From: an uncultured Eubacteriales bacterium
GTDB taxonomy: Bacteria; Bacillota; Clostridia; Oscillospirales; Oscillospiraceae
Direction: 5' to 3'
DNA: 10,840 nt
Assembly: GCA_902475435.1 (NCBI GenBank)
Contig: CABRZL010000067.1
Location: 1-10,840, forward strand
This document shows, in pieces, positions 1 through 5,971 of this stretch. Made by a program: the position numbers and the translations under genes. Position 1 is the stretch's first letter. Each line of letters opens with the position of its first letter. The notes below the pieces were generated by a model, which was given only the letters and a program-made list of their open reading frames with translations, was not told the DNA's origin and made no database searches.

Positions 1-135
1 GAAGAGGCGATTTTACAGATGAATTTGCTGGGGCATAATTTCTTTGTGTTCCGGGATGATGGACAGAACGGGACGCTTGCCGTAGTTTACACACGGAATG
101 ATGGCGGTTATGGACTGATTGAAGATGACGCCTGA
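1..135 (+). CDS. hpf: Ribosome hibernation promoting factor, C-terminal end (partial)
   Basis: This is the last 44 codons of a gene that begins left of the window, with the stop TGA at 133-135. The visible residues include the run LLGHNFFVFRD, then LAVVYTRNDGGYGLIE. That pattern is the C-terminal dimerisation domain of long-form HPF/RaiA, where a beta strand carrying FFVFRD is followed by VVY-R-dGgYGLIE. Long HPF binds the 30S decoding region in slow growth and joins two 70S ribosomes into 100S dimers through this domain. It acts in the cytoplasm. The N-terminal 30S-binding domain lies outside the window, so overall length cannot be checked. A strong hairpin follows 41 bases after the stop. 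The family assignment rests on a short but characteristic stretch. Confidence 0.88.
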   Translation, partial: EEAILQMNLLGHNFFVFRDDGQNGTLAVVYTRNDGGYGLIEDDA

Positions 136-176
136 GAGGGGAGTCATCGATTCAAAAATCATATAAATGATGCATA

Positions 177-216
177 TTAGGGATAGCGCTTGTAGCGCTA
201 TCCCTAATTGATTTGT
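177..216 (+). terminator. Intrinsic terminator after hpf
   Basis: A perfect 14-bp stem (177-190 with 194-207) closes a 3-base loop (TGT) and is followed by a T-rich stretch, TTGATTTGTT. It lies 41 bases after the hpf stop. The stem is almost symmetrical and could also act in the opposite direction, but the next gene is convergent and has its own hairpin. Confidence 0.75.
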
Positions 217-261
217 TAGACAAGAAGTATTGTCCTAAGAGTTTTGAGCAACCTGTTTCAA

Positions 262-298
262 ATAAAAAGTTTCCAATGCGCCGAAACGCATTGGAAAC
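262..298 (-). terminator. Intrinsic terminator of the crotonase-fold gene
   Basis: Reading on the minus strand, a perfect 12-bp stem (287-298 with 269-280) has a 6-base loop and is followed directly by a T run (complement of AAAAA at 264-268). It begins 11 bases after the stop codon of the gene ending at 309. Hairpin plus T run makes this a textbook rho-independent terminator. Confidence 0.88.
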
Positions 299-308
299 AT
301 CATTTTTA

Positions 309-1325
309 TTAGAAAGCGTTGTACCAGTCGGGCTCATTGCTGTGCTCGAACTCATAAGGATTGGGAATCTCACCGGATTCAACCTTCTTGAACCATTCGC
401 CTGCATTTTTCGCCATGTTAGCCCAAGAGTCGAGAGTCTGAGGAGCTTCCATGTCCTTGGTAGCGTAACGGTAATCGTTAACACGGCTGATATACTTTTC
501 ATCCTGCTGAGAAGAATTTTCATCACCCAGAGAACCGTCAGCAATACGCAGCAGAGAGCCATACTGCTCGGAAACAGTGTGCAGCTTCAAATCCTCAACA
601 AAGAGCTTCTTCAGAGGACGCTTTGCCAAGTTTGCCATAATGGTACGGTTCTCATAAGACATTCTCTTCCACATACGTGCGATTTCCCATGCGCGCTCTA
701 CAGCTTTGCCCTTGGGCACAACTTCGCTGACCATGCCCCAATCCAGCATCTGCTGTGCAGTAAACTGACGGGAAGTCATCATGTAGTAGTTGCCGCGCTT
801 GGTTCCAAAGAAATGCTGTGCCATCAGGCCCATGCCGTCGCCGGGAACCAGACCGCCCTGTGCGTGAGGAACTTCCATTTTGGTGTCTTCCGTGCAGATT
901 GTAACATCGCACAGCATAGCAGAATCCCAATGGAAACCAGGGCCGGGAATTGCGCCGATGGTGGGAACGTCCAAATCAAACACCATGTTTTTGATCAGGT
1001 TGGTGTCGTCAAAGTACTGATGCTGGAAACGCTGGGTGGGAAGCTCGGAGTAGGTCTCCCAACCATTGGCATCGGACTCGATCATCCAGTTATCGCCAAT
1101 ATGTGTATAAATAATAATTTCATTCTTCCAGTCCATGGACAGGATTCTGGTCAGCTGGCTCATTGCACGGTGAGACATGCCGCTGTGATGCATAGGACCA
1201 TCATTTGTTTTCCAAGTAACCTGGAGAATGCCGTCCTCACGCTTCAGATCAGCGAAAGCCTTAAACCATTCTTTGTACTCGTCAAGCTCAGGCAGCTTGA
1301 CATAATCAGCCAAAGGTCTTGCCAT
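309..1325 (-). CDS. Crotonase-fold hydratase/hydrolase, 6-oxocamphor-hydrolase-like
   Basis: The product has 338 residues and belongs to the enoyl-CoA hydratase/isomerase (crotonase) superfamily. The core is clear: a D-x-KNEIIIYT strand near residue 70, DVPTIGAIPGPGFHWDSAMLCDVTIC at 119-144, and GGLVPGDGMG at 157-166. Compared from memory with 6-oxocamphor hydrolase, a C-C bond-cleaving beta-diketone hydrolase, the catalytic-type residues match in spacing: H52, H132, and H154 with D163 nine residues later in the loop before PGDG. The ordinary hydratase glutamate pair is not apparent. It is longer than typical crotonases (about 260 residues), with an extra N-terminal stretch of about 25 residues and a C-terminal tail rich in acidic and aromatic residues. 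The start is ATG with GGAGG 9 bases upstream. It stands alone between convergent hpf and a long AT-rich gap, so no pathway partner is visible. The substrate is unknown; hydration of a CoA ester is an alternative to ring or diketone cleavage. Confidence 0.8.
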   Translation of the reverse strand: MARPLADYVKLPELDEYKEWFKAFADLKREDGILQVTWKTNDGPMHHSGMSHRAMSQLTRILSMDWKNEIIIYTHIGDNWMIESDANGWETYSELPTQRFQHQYFDDTNLIKNMVFDLDVPTIGAIPGPGFHWDSAMLCDVTICTEDTKMEVPHAQGGLVPGDGMGLMAQHFFGTKRGNYYMMTSRQFTAQQMLDWGMVSEVVPKGKAVERAWEIARMWKRMSYENRTIMANLAKRPLKKLFVEDLKLHTVSEQYGSLLRIADGSLGDENSSQQDEKYISRVNDYRYATKDMEAPQTLDSWANMAKNAGEWFKKVESGEIPNPYEFEHSNEPDWYNAF

Positions 1326-1715
1326 AAAATAATTCCTCCAAATAGTAAATTATTTAATAAACCTCTTTTGAGGATTTATCCGAAAAACATTTTCAAAAAT
1401 CCATTCACAAATATAATAATAAAATTATATGCGAAAAGTAATGTTCAGAATGACAAATTTCGTGTACGATTTTAGGCATTTTGCCCAAGTAAAGAATATT
1501 TCGTTGAAAATTCGCACAATTTATACGACTGCCCTTGAATACTCCATGACGAGGACAATTTATGCATTAACAGTCTCATATTCTGACGCCATAAACCCAA
1601 AAATTTTCTATGTAAAAACCATTCTAAATCTTCTTGAACGCTACAAAAATACTAACACTTTCTTGCGCTAATGTCAAGCTATAATACCTTTATGAAACGT
1701 GCCTTGATATGGGGA
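1326..1715. other. AT-rich intergenic region, no gene recognised
   Basis: This stretch separates the minus-strand crotonase gene from the plus-strand unit beginning with the operator near 1716. It holds the ribosome binding site of the crotonase gene (complement of CCTCC at 1335-1339) and presumably its promoter. On the minus strand a TATAAT lies at 1429-1424, but no good -35 hexamer sits at the usual distance, so I do not call a promoter. An 80-codon open frame (1429-1671, +) has no ribosome binding site and no recognisable protein character. I see nothing else supportable. Confidence 0.5.
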
Positions 1716-1736
1716 TACAGTACGTACTGTACAGTA
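1716..1736. promoter_or_regulatory. Overlapping palindromes, likely repressor operator
   Basis: Positions 1716-1731 form a perfect 16-bp palindrome, TACAGTACGTACTGTA. It overlaps a second perfect 12-bp palindrome, TACTGTACAGTA, at 1725-1736. Together they present repeated TAC-GTA half-sites. The element ends 21 bases before the -35 box of the promoter at 1758. Its position and symmetry fit a dimeric regulator of the small-protein/MATE unit. No regulator gene is adjacent, so the binding protein is unknown. Confidence 0.5.
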
Positions 1737-1757
1737 AAAAATAGGAGCAAAAAACAC

Positions 1758-1786
1758 TTGCTTGCATGAAAAAAATCTGCTATAAT
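1758..1786 (+). promoter_or_regulatory. Strong sigma-A-type promoter of the small-protein/MATE unit
   Basis: The -35 box TTGCTT (1758-1763) and a consensus -10 box TATAAT (1781-1786) are separated by exactly 17 bases, with an A-rich spacer. The predicted start of transcription is about 1793, which is the first base of the hairpin RNA described next. A palindromic operator-like site lies just upstream. Confidence 0.85.
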
Positions 1787-1792
1787 TTTAAT

Positions 1793-1849
1793 AACAGCGA
1801 GTAGCATAACTGCGTAAGTCCGGTTGTTGCAAGTCGCTGTTTTATTTTT
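1793..1849 (+). ncRNA. Compact hairpin leader RNA with terminator-like end
   Basis: The predicted transcript begins AACAGCGA (1793-1800), which pairs perfectly with TCGCTGTT (1834-1841); a TTATTTTT tail (1842-1849) follows. Inside this 8-bp outer stem lie a 3x3 internal loop, a 3-bp helix (1804-1806 with 1828-1830), a small asymmetric loop, and a 5-bp helix (1808-1812 with 1821-1825, one G-T pair). An 8-base loop caps it. A promoter start exactly at the stem plus a T-rich tail makes a roughly 55-nt terminated RNA or attenuator. It could be a cis-regulatory element of the downstream genes or a small RNA. I do not recognise it as a known riboswitch class. A further 7-bp hairpin (1853-1859 with 1866-1872) overlaps an alternative CTCTG/CAGAG pairing next to the ribosome binding site. 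Confidence 0.5.
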
Positions 1850-1892
1850 GCTTTATACATTTCTCTGTATAACAGCAGAGGGAGGTGAGCCC

Positions 1893-2132
1893 ATGAAACG
1901 GATCAAAGCGGCATGTATATGTCAAACGCTTCATTTCATGCTCAAGGAAGATGTAGAGCAGAAAGTGGCAGTAGCAAAGGTTCGGGACGAGGTGGCAGCC
2001 TATAAGGCGTCGCTGGATCGAAACAGAACCAAGTATCGGATTCTGGAAGAAAAGACGGAACCTGATGGCTCTGTAATACTAAAGATTATCAAACAATATA
2101 ACGGAAGTCCTGTTGGGGAGTATCTCGACTGA
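1893..2132 (+). CDS. Conserved small protein of Clostridia, function unknown
   Basis: The product is a 79-residue protein starting MKRIKAACICQTLHF and ending YNGSPVGEYLD. The chosen ATG at 1893 is preceded by GGAGGTGA (1881-1888), an excellent ribosome binding site. An upstream in-frame ATG at 1824 lies inside the leader RNA hairpin and would add a hydrophobic stretch with no ribosome binding site, so it is rejected. The protein has two close cysteines (C8, C10), a charged helical centre rich in K, E, R and A, and a beta-like end (DGSVILKIIKQYN). I recall similar small proteins in Clostridia but no function is established. It is the first gene after the promoter at 1758 and is separated from the MATE gene by an intrinsic terminator. 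Confidence 0.75.
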   Translation: MKRIKAACICQTLHFMLKEDVEQKVAVAKVRDEVAAYKASLDRNRTKYRILEEKTEPDGSVILKIIKQYNGSPVGEYLD

Positions 2133-2144
2133 CAGGCAGATATT

Positions 2145-2192
2145 GCGTGTGGCCAAAGGCGTAAATCCAGCTTTTGACTACACGCTTTTTTT
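2145..2192 (+). terminator. Intrinsic terminator between small gene and MATE gene
   Basis: The outer stem GCGTGTGG (2145-2152) pairs with CTACACGC (2178-2185, one G-T pair). A C-A mismatch separates it from a second 7-bp stem (2154-2160 with 2170-2176, one G-T pair), and the loop is 9 bases. A run of seven T (2186-2192) follows at once. It ends 20 bases before the MATE start codon, so the transporter depends on read-through, antitermination or an unseen start site. Confidence 0.85.
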
Positions 2193-2212
2193 GTGTTTTG
2201 GGAGGCTTTTTT

Positions 2213-3634
2213 ATGGAAGAGAAATCAAATTCATTTTTGGAGACGGAGCGCATTGGCGTGCTGATGAGAAAATATGCAATACCCTGCATTATTTCTCTCA
2301 TGGTGGCTGCTTTGTACAATATTGTTGACCAGATTTTTATTGCGAATGCATCGTATCTTGGTTCTTATGGAAATGCAGCAAATACAGTTGTATTTCCTTT
2401 GACAGTGGTGGCCCTTGCCATAGCGGTTATGATTGGAGATGGCTGTTGTGCATTTGTCAGCATATGCCTTGGGGCAAATCGCCGGGAGGATGCGCACAAG
2501 AGCATAGGAAACGCCGTATTGCTTTGCGTTATTGGCAGTATCGTTTTGACCGGCGTGTATTTGATATTTCAAGATGGAATATTGACGCTTTTTGGCGGCC
2601 GCGTGAATGATGAGACGTTTGCCTATTCGAAGGAGTATTTTTTCTGGATTACGCTGGGCGTGCCATTTTATATGTTTGGGCAAGCGATGAACCCGATTAT
2701 TCGGTCGGACGGGAGTCCCAAGTTTGCTATGGTTTCCACATTGGCAGGCTGTATCGCCAATATTATTTTAGATCCGCTGTTTATTTTCGGGTTCCATTGG
2801 GGCATGATGGGCGCGGCTGTAGCCACGGTGTTGGGACAGATCATCACGGCAGTAATGTCAATTTGGTATCTTTTTCACATGAAAGCGGTGAAATTACAAA
2901 AACAGAGTTTCCACATCAGCGGACGGTTGATGGGCCGGTTTTTGCCGTTGGGTATTTGTAGTTTCTTGTCTCAAATTTCATTGGTGGCAGCCATGGCAGC
3001 CATTCAAAATATGGTGGTAAAGTATGGAGCGCAAGATGAGATATTTGGGCAGGCGCAGTATGCGCAGATTCCGATGGCAGTACTGGGAATTGTTATGAAA
3101 TTTTTCCAGATTGTAATTTCTATTGTCGTCGGAATGGCTGCCGGATGCATTCCAATTGCCGGATATAATATTGGGGCAGGGCGTAAAGATCGAGCAAAAA
3201 AGTTATTTACTTTCCTGCTGATTACAGAAGCAGTGGTTGGAGTTGCAGCGCTGGTTATTGTTGAGGCGTTTCCGCGTCAGCTCATTGCTCTGTTTGGCGC
3301 AGAAAACGAGAGCGCCTATTATACAGACTTTGCCGTAAAGTCTTTTCGCATTTACCTCTGCATGATGATACTGGCCTGCATAAACAAGGCAACATTTATA
3401 TATCTTCAGTCCCTGGGCAAAGCCTTGGCATCTACTATGCTTTCCGTCATCCGTGAGGTAGTGTTTGGCGTAGGATTGGCATTGCTTCTCCCAATATGGT
3501 GGGGGCTGGATGGTGTGCTTTATTCCATGCCAGTGGCAGATATTCTCACGTTTGTTATTTCCGTCATTGTGATTGTCATTACATATAGGCAACTATCTGA
3601 CGATACTTCGACAGTAGACGCCTATTTATCCTGA
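2213..3634 (+). CDS. MATE-family multidrug/cation efflux transporter
   Basis: The product is 473 residues, the normal size for a MATE transporter with twelve membrane segments in two six-helix bundles. Family signatures are visible. Helix 1 carries LYNIVDQIFI at about 34-43. GSPKFAM sits in the loop before helix 5, followed by GCIANIILDPLFIFGFHWGMMGAA, the conserved N-x3-DPLFIF block. A second-half region contains GIVMKFFQIVISIVVGMAAGCIPIAGYNIGAGR. Such proteins export cationic drugs or metabolites in exchange for Na+ or H+; the group resembles MepA. The start is ATG 2213 with GGAGG (2201-2205) 7 bases upstream. An in-frame ATG at 2174 lies within the terminator hairpin and is rejected. No terminator is seen between this gene and the smpB promoter. 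The substrate cannot be read from sequence. Confidence 0.92.
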   Translation: MEEKSNSFLETERIGVLMRKYAIPCIISLMVAALYNIVDQIFIANASYLGSYGNAANTVVFPLTVVALAIAVMIGDGCCAFVSICLGANRREDAHKSIGNAVLLCVIGSIVLTGVYLIFQDGILTLFGGRVNDETFAYSKEYFFWITLGVPFYMFGQAMNPIIRSDGSPKFAMVSTLAGCIANIILDPLFIFGFHWGMMGAAVATVLGQIITAVMSIWYLFHMKAVKLQKQSFHISGRLMGRFLPLGICSFLSQISLVAAMAAIQNMVVKYGAQDEIFGQAQYAQIPMAVLGIVMKFFQIVISIVVGMAAGCIPIAGYNIGAGRKDRAKKLFTFLLITEAVVGVAALVIVEAFPRQLIALFGAENESAYYTDFAVKSFRIYLCMMILACINKATFIYLQSLGKALASTMLSVIREVVFGVGLALLLPIWWGLDGVLYSMPVADILTFVISVIVIVITYRQLSDDTSTVDAYLS

Positions 3635-3654
3635 AAACTGTTTTGGTTCTTGGG

Positions 3655-3683
3655 TTGCGAATCGATGTAATCTGTGATATAAT
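3655..3683 (+). promoter_or_regulatory. Sigma-A-type promoter of the smpB-cyclophilin-ssrA cluster
   Basis: The -35 box TTGCGA (3655-3660) and a perfect -10 box TATAAT (3678-3683) have a 17-base spacer. The predicted transcription start is about 3690, so the leader before smpB is under 20 bases. Confidence 0.82.
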
Positions 3684-3707
3684 GCTCAAACAAGGACGGT
3701 GAGACCG

Positions 3708-4178
3708 GTGGCGGAAAAGAGCGGCGTCAAAATCGTAGCCAAAAATTCAAGGGCATTTCACGAATATTATATAGTGGAACGGTTTGAGGCCGGTATAGAG
3801 CTTTTTGGAACGGAAGTCAAATCGATTCGGAATGGCAATATCAGCCTAAAGGAAGCTTGGTGTTCGATTCAGAATGGGGAACTGTTCGTGAAGCAGATGC
3901 ATATTTCGCCCTATGAGCGGGGTAGTTTTTCGAATCAAGATCCCTTGCGGCCAAAGCGCCTTTTGATGCATAAGAAAGAGATCATGACCTTGATGGGTAA
4001 AACGCAACAAGCTGGATTTGCCCTGGTACCATTGTCCGTGTATTTTAAAAATTCCAGAGTCAAGGTTGAAATTGCATTGGCTCGAGGGAAAAAACTCTAT
4101 GACAAGCGAGTTGCTGCGGCAGAGAAAGACGCGAAACGTCAAATGGATCGTGCCATGAAAGAGAGGAATCAATTCTAA
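3708..4178 (+). CDS. smpB: SsrA-binding protein SmpB
   Basis: SmpB binds the tRNA-like domain of tmRNA and takes the place of the missing codon-anticodon helix when stalled ribosomes are rescued. The protein shows the family blocks: KNSRAFHEYYIVERFEAGIEL, GTEVKSIRNG, YFKNSRVKVEIALARGKKLYDKR, and a basic C-terminal tail of about 25 residues (EKDAKRQMDRAMKERNQF) that enters the mRNA channel. Length is 156 residues from GTG 3708, the usual size. An in-frame GTG at 3699 sits only 2 bases after AAGGA, too close. GTG 3708 has AAGGAC about 10 bases upstream and GGTGAG 4 bases upstream, so I prefer it; the choice is not certain. The cyclophilin gene starts 1 base after the stop and ssrA follows, so both trans-translation partners are on one unit. 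Confidence 0.96.
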   Translation: MAEKSGVKIVAKNSRAFHEYYIVERFEAGIELFGTEVKSIRNGNISLKEAWCSIQNGELFVKQMHISPYERGSFSNQDPLRPKRLLMHKKEIMTLMGKTQQAGFALVPLSVYFKNSRVKVEIALARGKKLYDKRVAAAEKDAKRQMDRAMKERNQF

Positions 4179-4179
4179 C

Positions 4180-4719
4180 ATGTCAAACCCTGTTGTGACC
4201 ATTGAAATGGAAAATGGCGGAAGGATTGTTGCTGAATTATATCCGGAAATTGCGCCGGAAACTGTAAACAATTTTGTGTATTTAGCTAGTCAGGGATTTT
4301 ATGATGGCTTGATTTTCCATCGTGTTATTCCTGGATTTATGATTCAAGGGGGCGACCCGAAAGGTGACGGTACGGGTGGCCCGGGGTATTGCATCAAGGG
4401 CGAGTTCCTGATGAATGGCGTTAAGAATACGTTGGGGCATAAGCGGGGGATACTGTCTATGGCCCGGGCAGGTCATCCCGACTCTGCTGGTAGTCAATTC
4501 TTCATTATGCATGATGATGCAAAATACCTCAATAACCAATACGCCGCCTTTGGCAAGGTCATTGAGGGAATGGATGTAGTAGATGAGATCGCGTCAGTTC
4601 AAACGGATGCCAATGATCGGCCTAAGACGGAAATGCGGATGAAAAAGGTGACGGTAGACACCTTTGGAGAAGAATACCCAGAACCGAGAAAATTACCAGA
4701 TCCTTTTGGAAGGTATTGA
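4180..4719 (+). CDS. ppiB: Cyclophilin-type peptidyl-prolyl cis-trans isomerase
   Basis: The product is a 179-residue cytoplasmic cyclophilin that speeds cis-trans isomerisation of proline peptide bonds. The active-site block FHRVIPGFMIQGGD gives R48, F53, M54 and Q56, equivalent to human cyclophilin A R55, F60, M61 and Q63. Further blocks are GHKRGILSMARAG, SAGSQFFI and YAAFGKVIEGMDVVDEI. The cyclosporin-contact tryptophan of human cyclophilin A appears to be replaced by tyrosine (AKYLNNQYAAFG), so drug affinity is probably low. There is no signal peptide. The ATG lies 1 base after the smpB stop, and GAGAGG lies inside the smpB end, which points to translational coupling. The C-terminus has an acidic, proline-rich extension (EYPEPRKLPDPFGRY). 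The ppiB symbol is used for a generic bacterial cyclophilin. Confidence 0.94.
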   Translation: MSNPVVTIEMENGGRIVAELYPEIAPETVNNFVYLASQGFYDGLIFHRVIPGFMIQGGDPKGDGTGGPGYCIKGEFLMNGVKNTLGHKRGILSMARAGHPDSAGSQFFIMHDDAKYLNNQYAAFGKVIEGMDVVDEIASVQTDANDRPKTEMRMKKVTVDTFGEEYPEPRKLPDPFGRY

Positions 4720-4733
4720 TCTTTGTTGTCAGC

Positions 4734-4755
4734 CGCAGGTCAAATTTGGCCTGCG
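4734..4755 (+). other. Hairpin between cyclophilin gene and ssrA
   Basis: CGCAGG (4734-4739) pairs with CCTGCG (4750-4755), and the loop contains the self-complementary CAAATTTG. It ends 7 bases before the mature 5' end of tmRNA. There is no T run on the plus strand, so it is more likely a processing or stability element of a joint transcript than a terminator. Confidence 0.45.
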
Positions 4756-4762
4756 TATCCAT

Positions 4763-5112
4763 GGGGCTGTAACGGGTTCGACGGGGGTAGTGAGGCTTGA
4801 TAAGCGGGCAGAGGCGCCTGGCCTCTATAAAACGGGCAACTTCTAAATTAACTGACAACGATAACGTCGTTCTGGCTGCTGCTTAATTAGCGGCCCATCC
4901 ATTCCGGAAGGACCACGAGCCGGATTAGGGTGTGATTTTAGTGGTGACCGTGCGTACGCAAAGCTTTGCGCGTACCATGCATTATGAAGCTACTGAGCTG
5001 CGGAGCGTGACGATTCGCGCCGCAGTGAGGGAATGTAAATAATCGTCTGCGCCCGGAGAAAGTCCTGTCAAGTTACTTTCGGACAGGGGTTCAATTCCCC
5101 TCAGCTCCACCA
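4763..5112 (+). ncRNA. ssrA: Transfer-messenger RNA (tmRNA)
   Basis: This 350-nt gene encodes tmRNA, which rescues stalled ribosomes and tags the nascent chain for proteolysis. The 5' end GGGGCTGTAACGGGTTCGAC and the 3' end GGGGTTCAATTCCCC then TCAGCTCCACCA form the tRNA-Ala-like domain. GGGGCTG (4763-4769) pairs with CAGCTCC (5102-5108, one G-T pair), and CCA is encoded at 5110-5112. The tag frame runs GAC AAC GAT AAC GTC GTT CTG GCT GCT GCT TAA (4854-4886), giving the tag (A)DNDNVVLAAA. The resume codon would be GAC (Asp). Self-complementary stretches fitting the usual pseudoknots lie on both sides. No separate promoter is evident, so it may be transcribed with smpB and the cyclophilin and then matured by RNase P and 3' trimming. 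Confidence 0.98.
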
Positions 5113-5130
5113 TACAATAAAAACGGTATA

Positions 5131-5159
5131 GATGCCACTGGGGAAAACCCAGTGGCATC
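5131..5159 (+). terminator. Hairpin after ssrA, probable terminator
   Basis: A perfect 12-bp stem (5131-5142 with 5148-5159) closes a 5-base loop (GAAAA), 18 bases after the CCA end of tmRNA. Only a weak T-containing tail follows (AAGGTTTG), so termination may be incomplete and the phosphatase gene at 5194 could be read through. Confidence 0.6.
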
Positions 5160-5193
5160 AAGGTTTGAAGGCTTTTGAAGGGATATAAGAGAT

Positions 5194-5676
5194 ATGATAA
5201 AAATACTTTTCGTGTGCCACGGCAATATTTGCAGAAGCCCAATGGCTGAGTTTGTGATGAAAGACATGGTAAAGAAATCCGGATTAGAGAAAGAATTTTT
5301 GATCGAGTCCGCAGCCACCAGCACGGAGGAGATCGGCAACCCGGTCTATCCGCCGGCCCGCCGGAAGCTGGCCGAGCATGGTATTGATTGTTCCGGCAAG
5401 ACGGCTCGCCAACTCCGGAAAAGCGATTACGAGAAGTACGACCTGCTGATCGGCATGGATCGGGCCAACCTTCGGAATATGCGCCGCATCTGTGGCGGCA
5501 ATTCCGTGGACAAAATGCACCTTCTCATGGATTTCACCGACCGCCCCGGTGAGGTAGCCGACCCTTGGTACACCCGCGATTTCGATGCGACCTGGCGGGA
5601 TGTGGATGAAGGTTGCCGGGGGCTGTTTGAAATGCTTTTAACTCGTGGTCAGGATAGAGCAGATGCCGTATTATGA
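5194..5676 (+). CDS. Low-molecular-weight protein tyrosine phosphatase
   Basis: The product is a 160-residue cytoplasmic protein with the phosphate-binding loop at the extreme N-terminus, C8-HGNIC-R14-S15 (C-x5-R-S), where C8 is the nucleophile and R14 binds phosphate. The general acid is D123 in ADPWYTRDF, the family DPW/Y motif. SAATSTEEIGNPVYPPARRKLAEHGID is the conserved block after the first strand. Length matches the family (about 150-160). Such enzymes dephosphorylate tyrosine in proteins; arginine phosphatases are close relatives, but the residues that distinguish them cannot be judged safely here. The start is ATG 5194 with only a weak AAGGGAT about 9 bases upstream. Codons become much more GC-rich after about residue 35. 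It sits between the ssrA hairpin and a terminator at 5843. Confidence 0.94.
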   Translation: MIKILFVCHGNICRSPMAEFVMKDMVKKSGLEKEFLIESAATSTEEIGNPVYPPARRKLAEHGIDCSGKTARQLRKSDYEKYDLLIGMDRANLRNMRRICGGNSVDKMHLLMDFTDRPGEVADPWYTRDFDATWRDVDEGCRGLFEMLLTRGQDRADAVL

Positions 5677-5842
5677 GCTTTATTTGTGCCCGGAAAATCG
5701 GACAACCAATATCAATATTTGCTGATACAAAAATTACACTTAACATACCAGAGTCAGCCTTACTATTTAGTTGAGAAACCCGGCCTTCTGCAATAAACGG
5801 AACGGTATCAAAACTTATTTTATAGCTGCAACAATAAATAAG

Positions 5843-5869
5843 CGACTTGTTTCGACAAGCCGTTTTTTT
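5843..5869 (+). terminator. Intrinsic terminator downstream of the phosphatase gene
   Basis: CGACTTGT (5843-5850) and ACAAGCCG (5855-5862) pair with one mismatch around a TTCG tetraloop, and seven T follow (5863-5869). It lies about 165 bases after the phosphatase stop. No gene is seen in the interval 5677-5842. Confidence 0.82.
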
Positions 5870-5915
5870 CATTGATTCCGCCCCCACGGTTGCTCTGGCC
5901 TTTGATGATTAAAGT

Positions 5916-5971
5916 ACCTGCCAGCACTGAGGCATTTGTTTCGCAGCGACCCATGCCTACGCTAGGCAGGT
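5916..5971. repeat. Nested inverted repeat in a gene-free stretch
   Basis: ACCTGCC (5916-5922) pairs with GGCAGGT (5965-5971), and inside it AGGCAT (5930-5935) pairs with ATGCCT (5953-5958). The two stems are separated by an internal loop of 7 and 6 bases, with a 17-base terminal loop. A rival pairing, TGCCTA-CGC-TAGGCA, lies at 5954-5968. There is no T run. It may be a structured RNA piece or the remains of a mobile element; nothing nearby decides. Confidence 0.4.

Noticed and set aside
213..1475. 420-codon plus-strand open frame
   Set aside because: It is the antisense of the crotonase-fold gene, with no ribosome binding site and no family character; the minus-strand frame carries clear motifs.
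1429..1671. 80-codon plus-strand frame in the AT-rich gap
   Set aside because: No ribosome binding site, random-looking composition and no recognisable motif; likely chance.
1793..1849. Assignment of the leader RNA to a named riboswitch (guanidine, fluoride, PreQ1 types considered)
   Set aside because: None of the conserved cores I know for these classes can be matched to the loop and internal-loop bases, so it is left unclassified.
5534..5887. 117-codon minus-strand frame overlapping the phosphatase end
   Set aside because: About 140 bases are antisense to a well-supported phosphatase, no good ribosome binding site precedes it, and it crosses the terminator hairpin.
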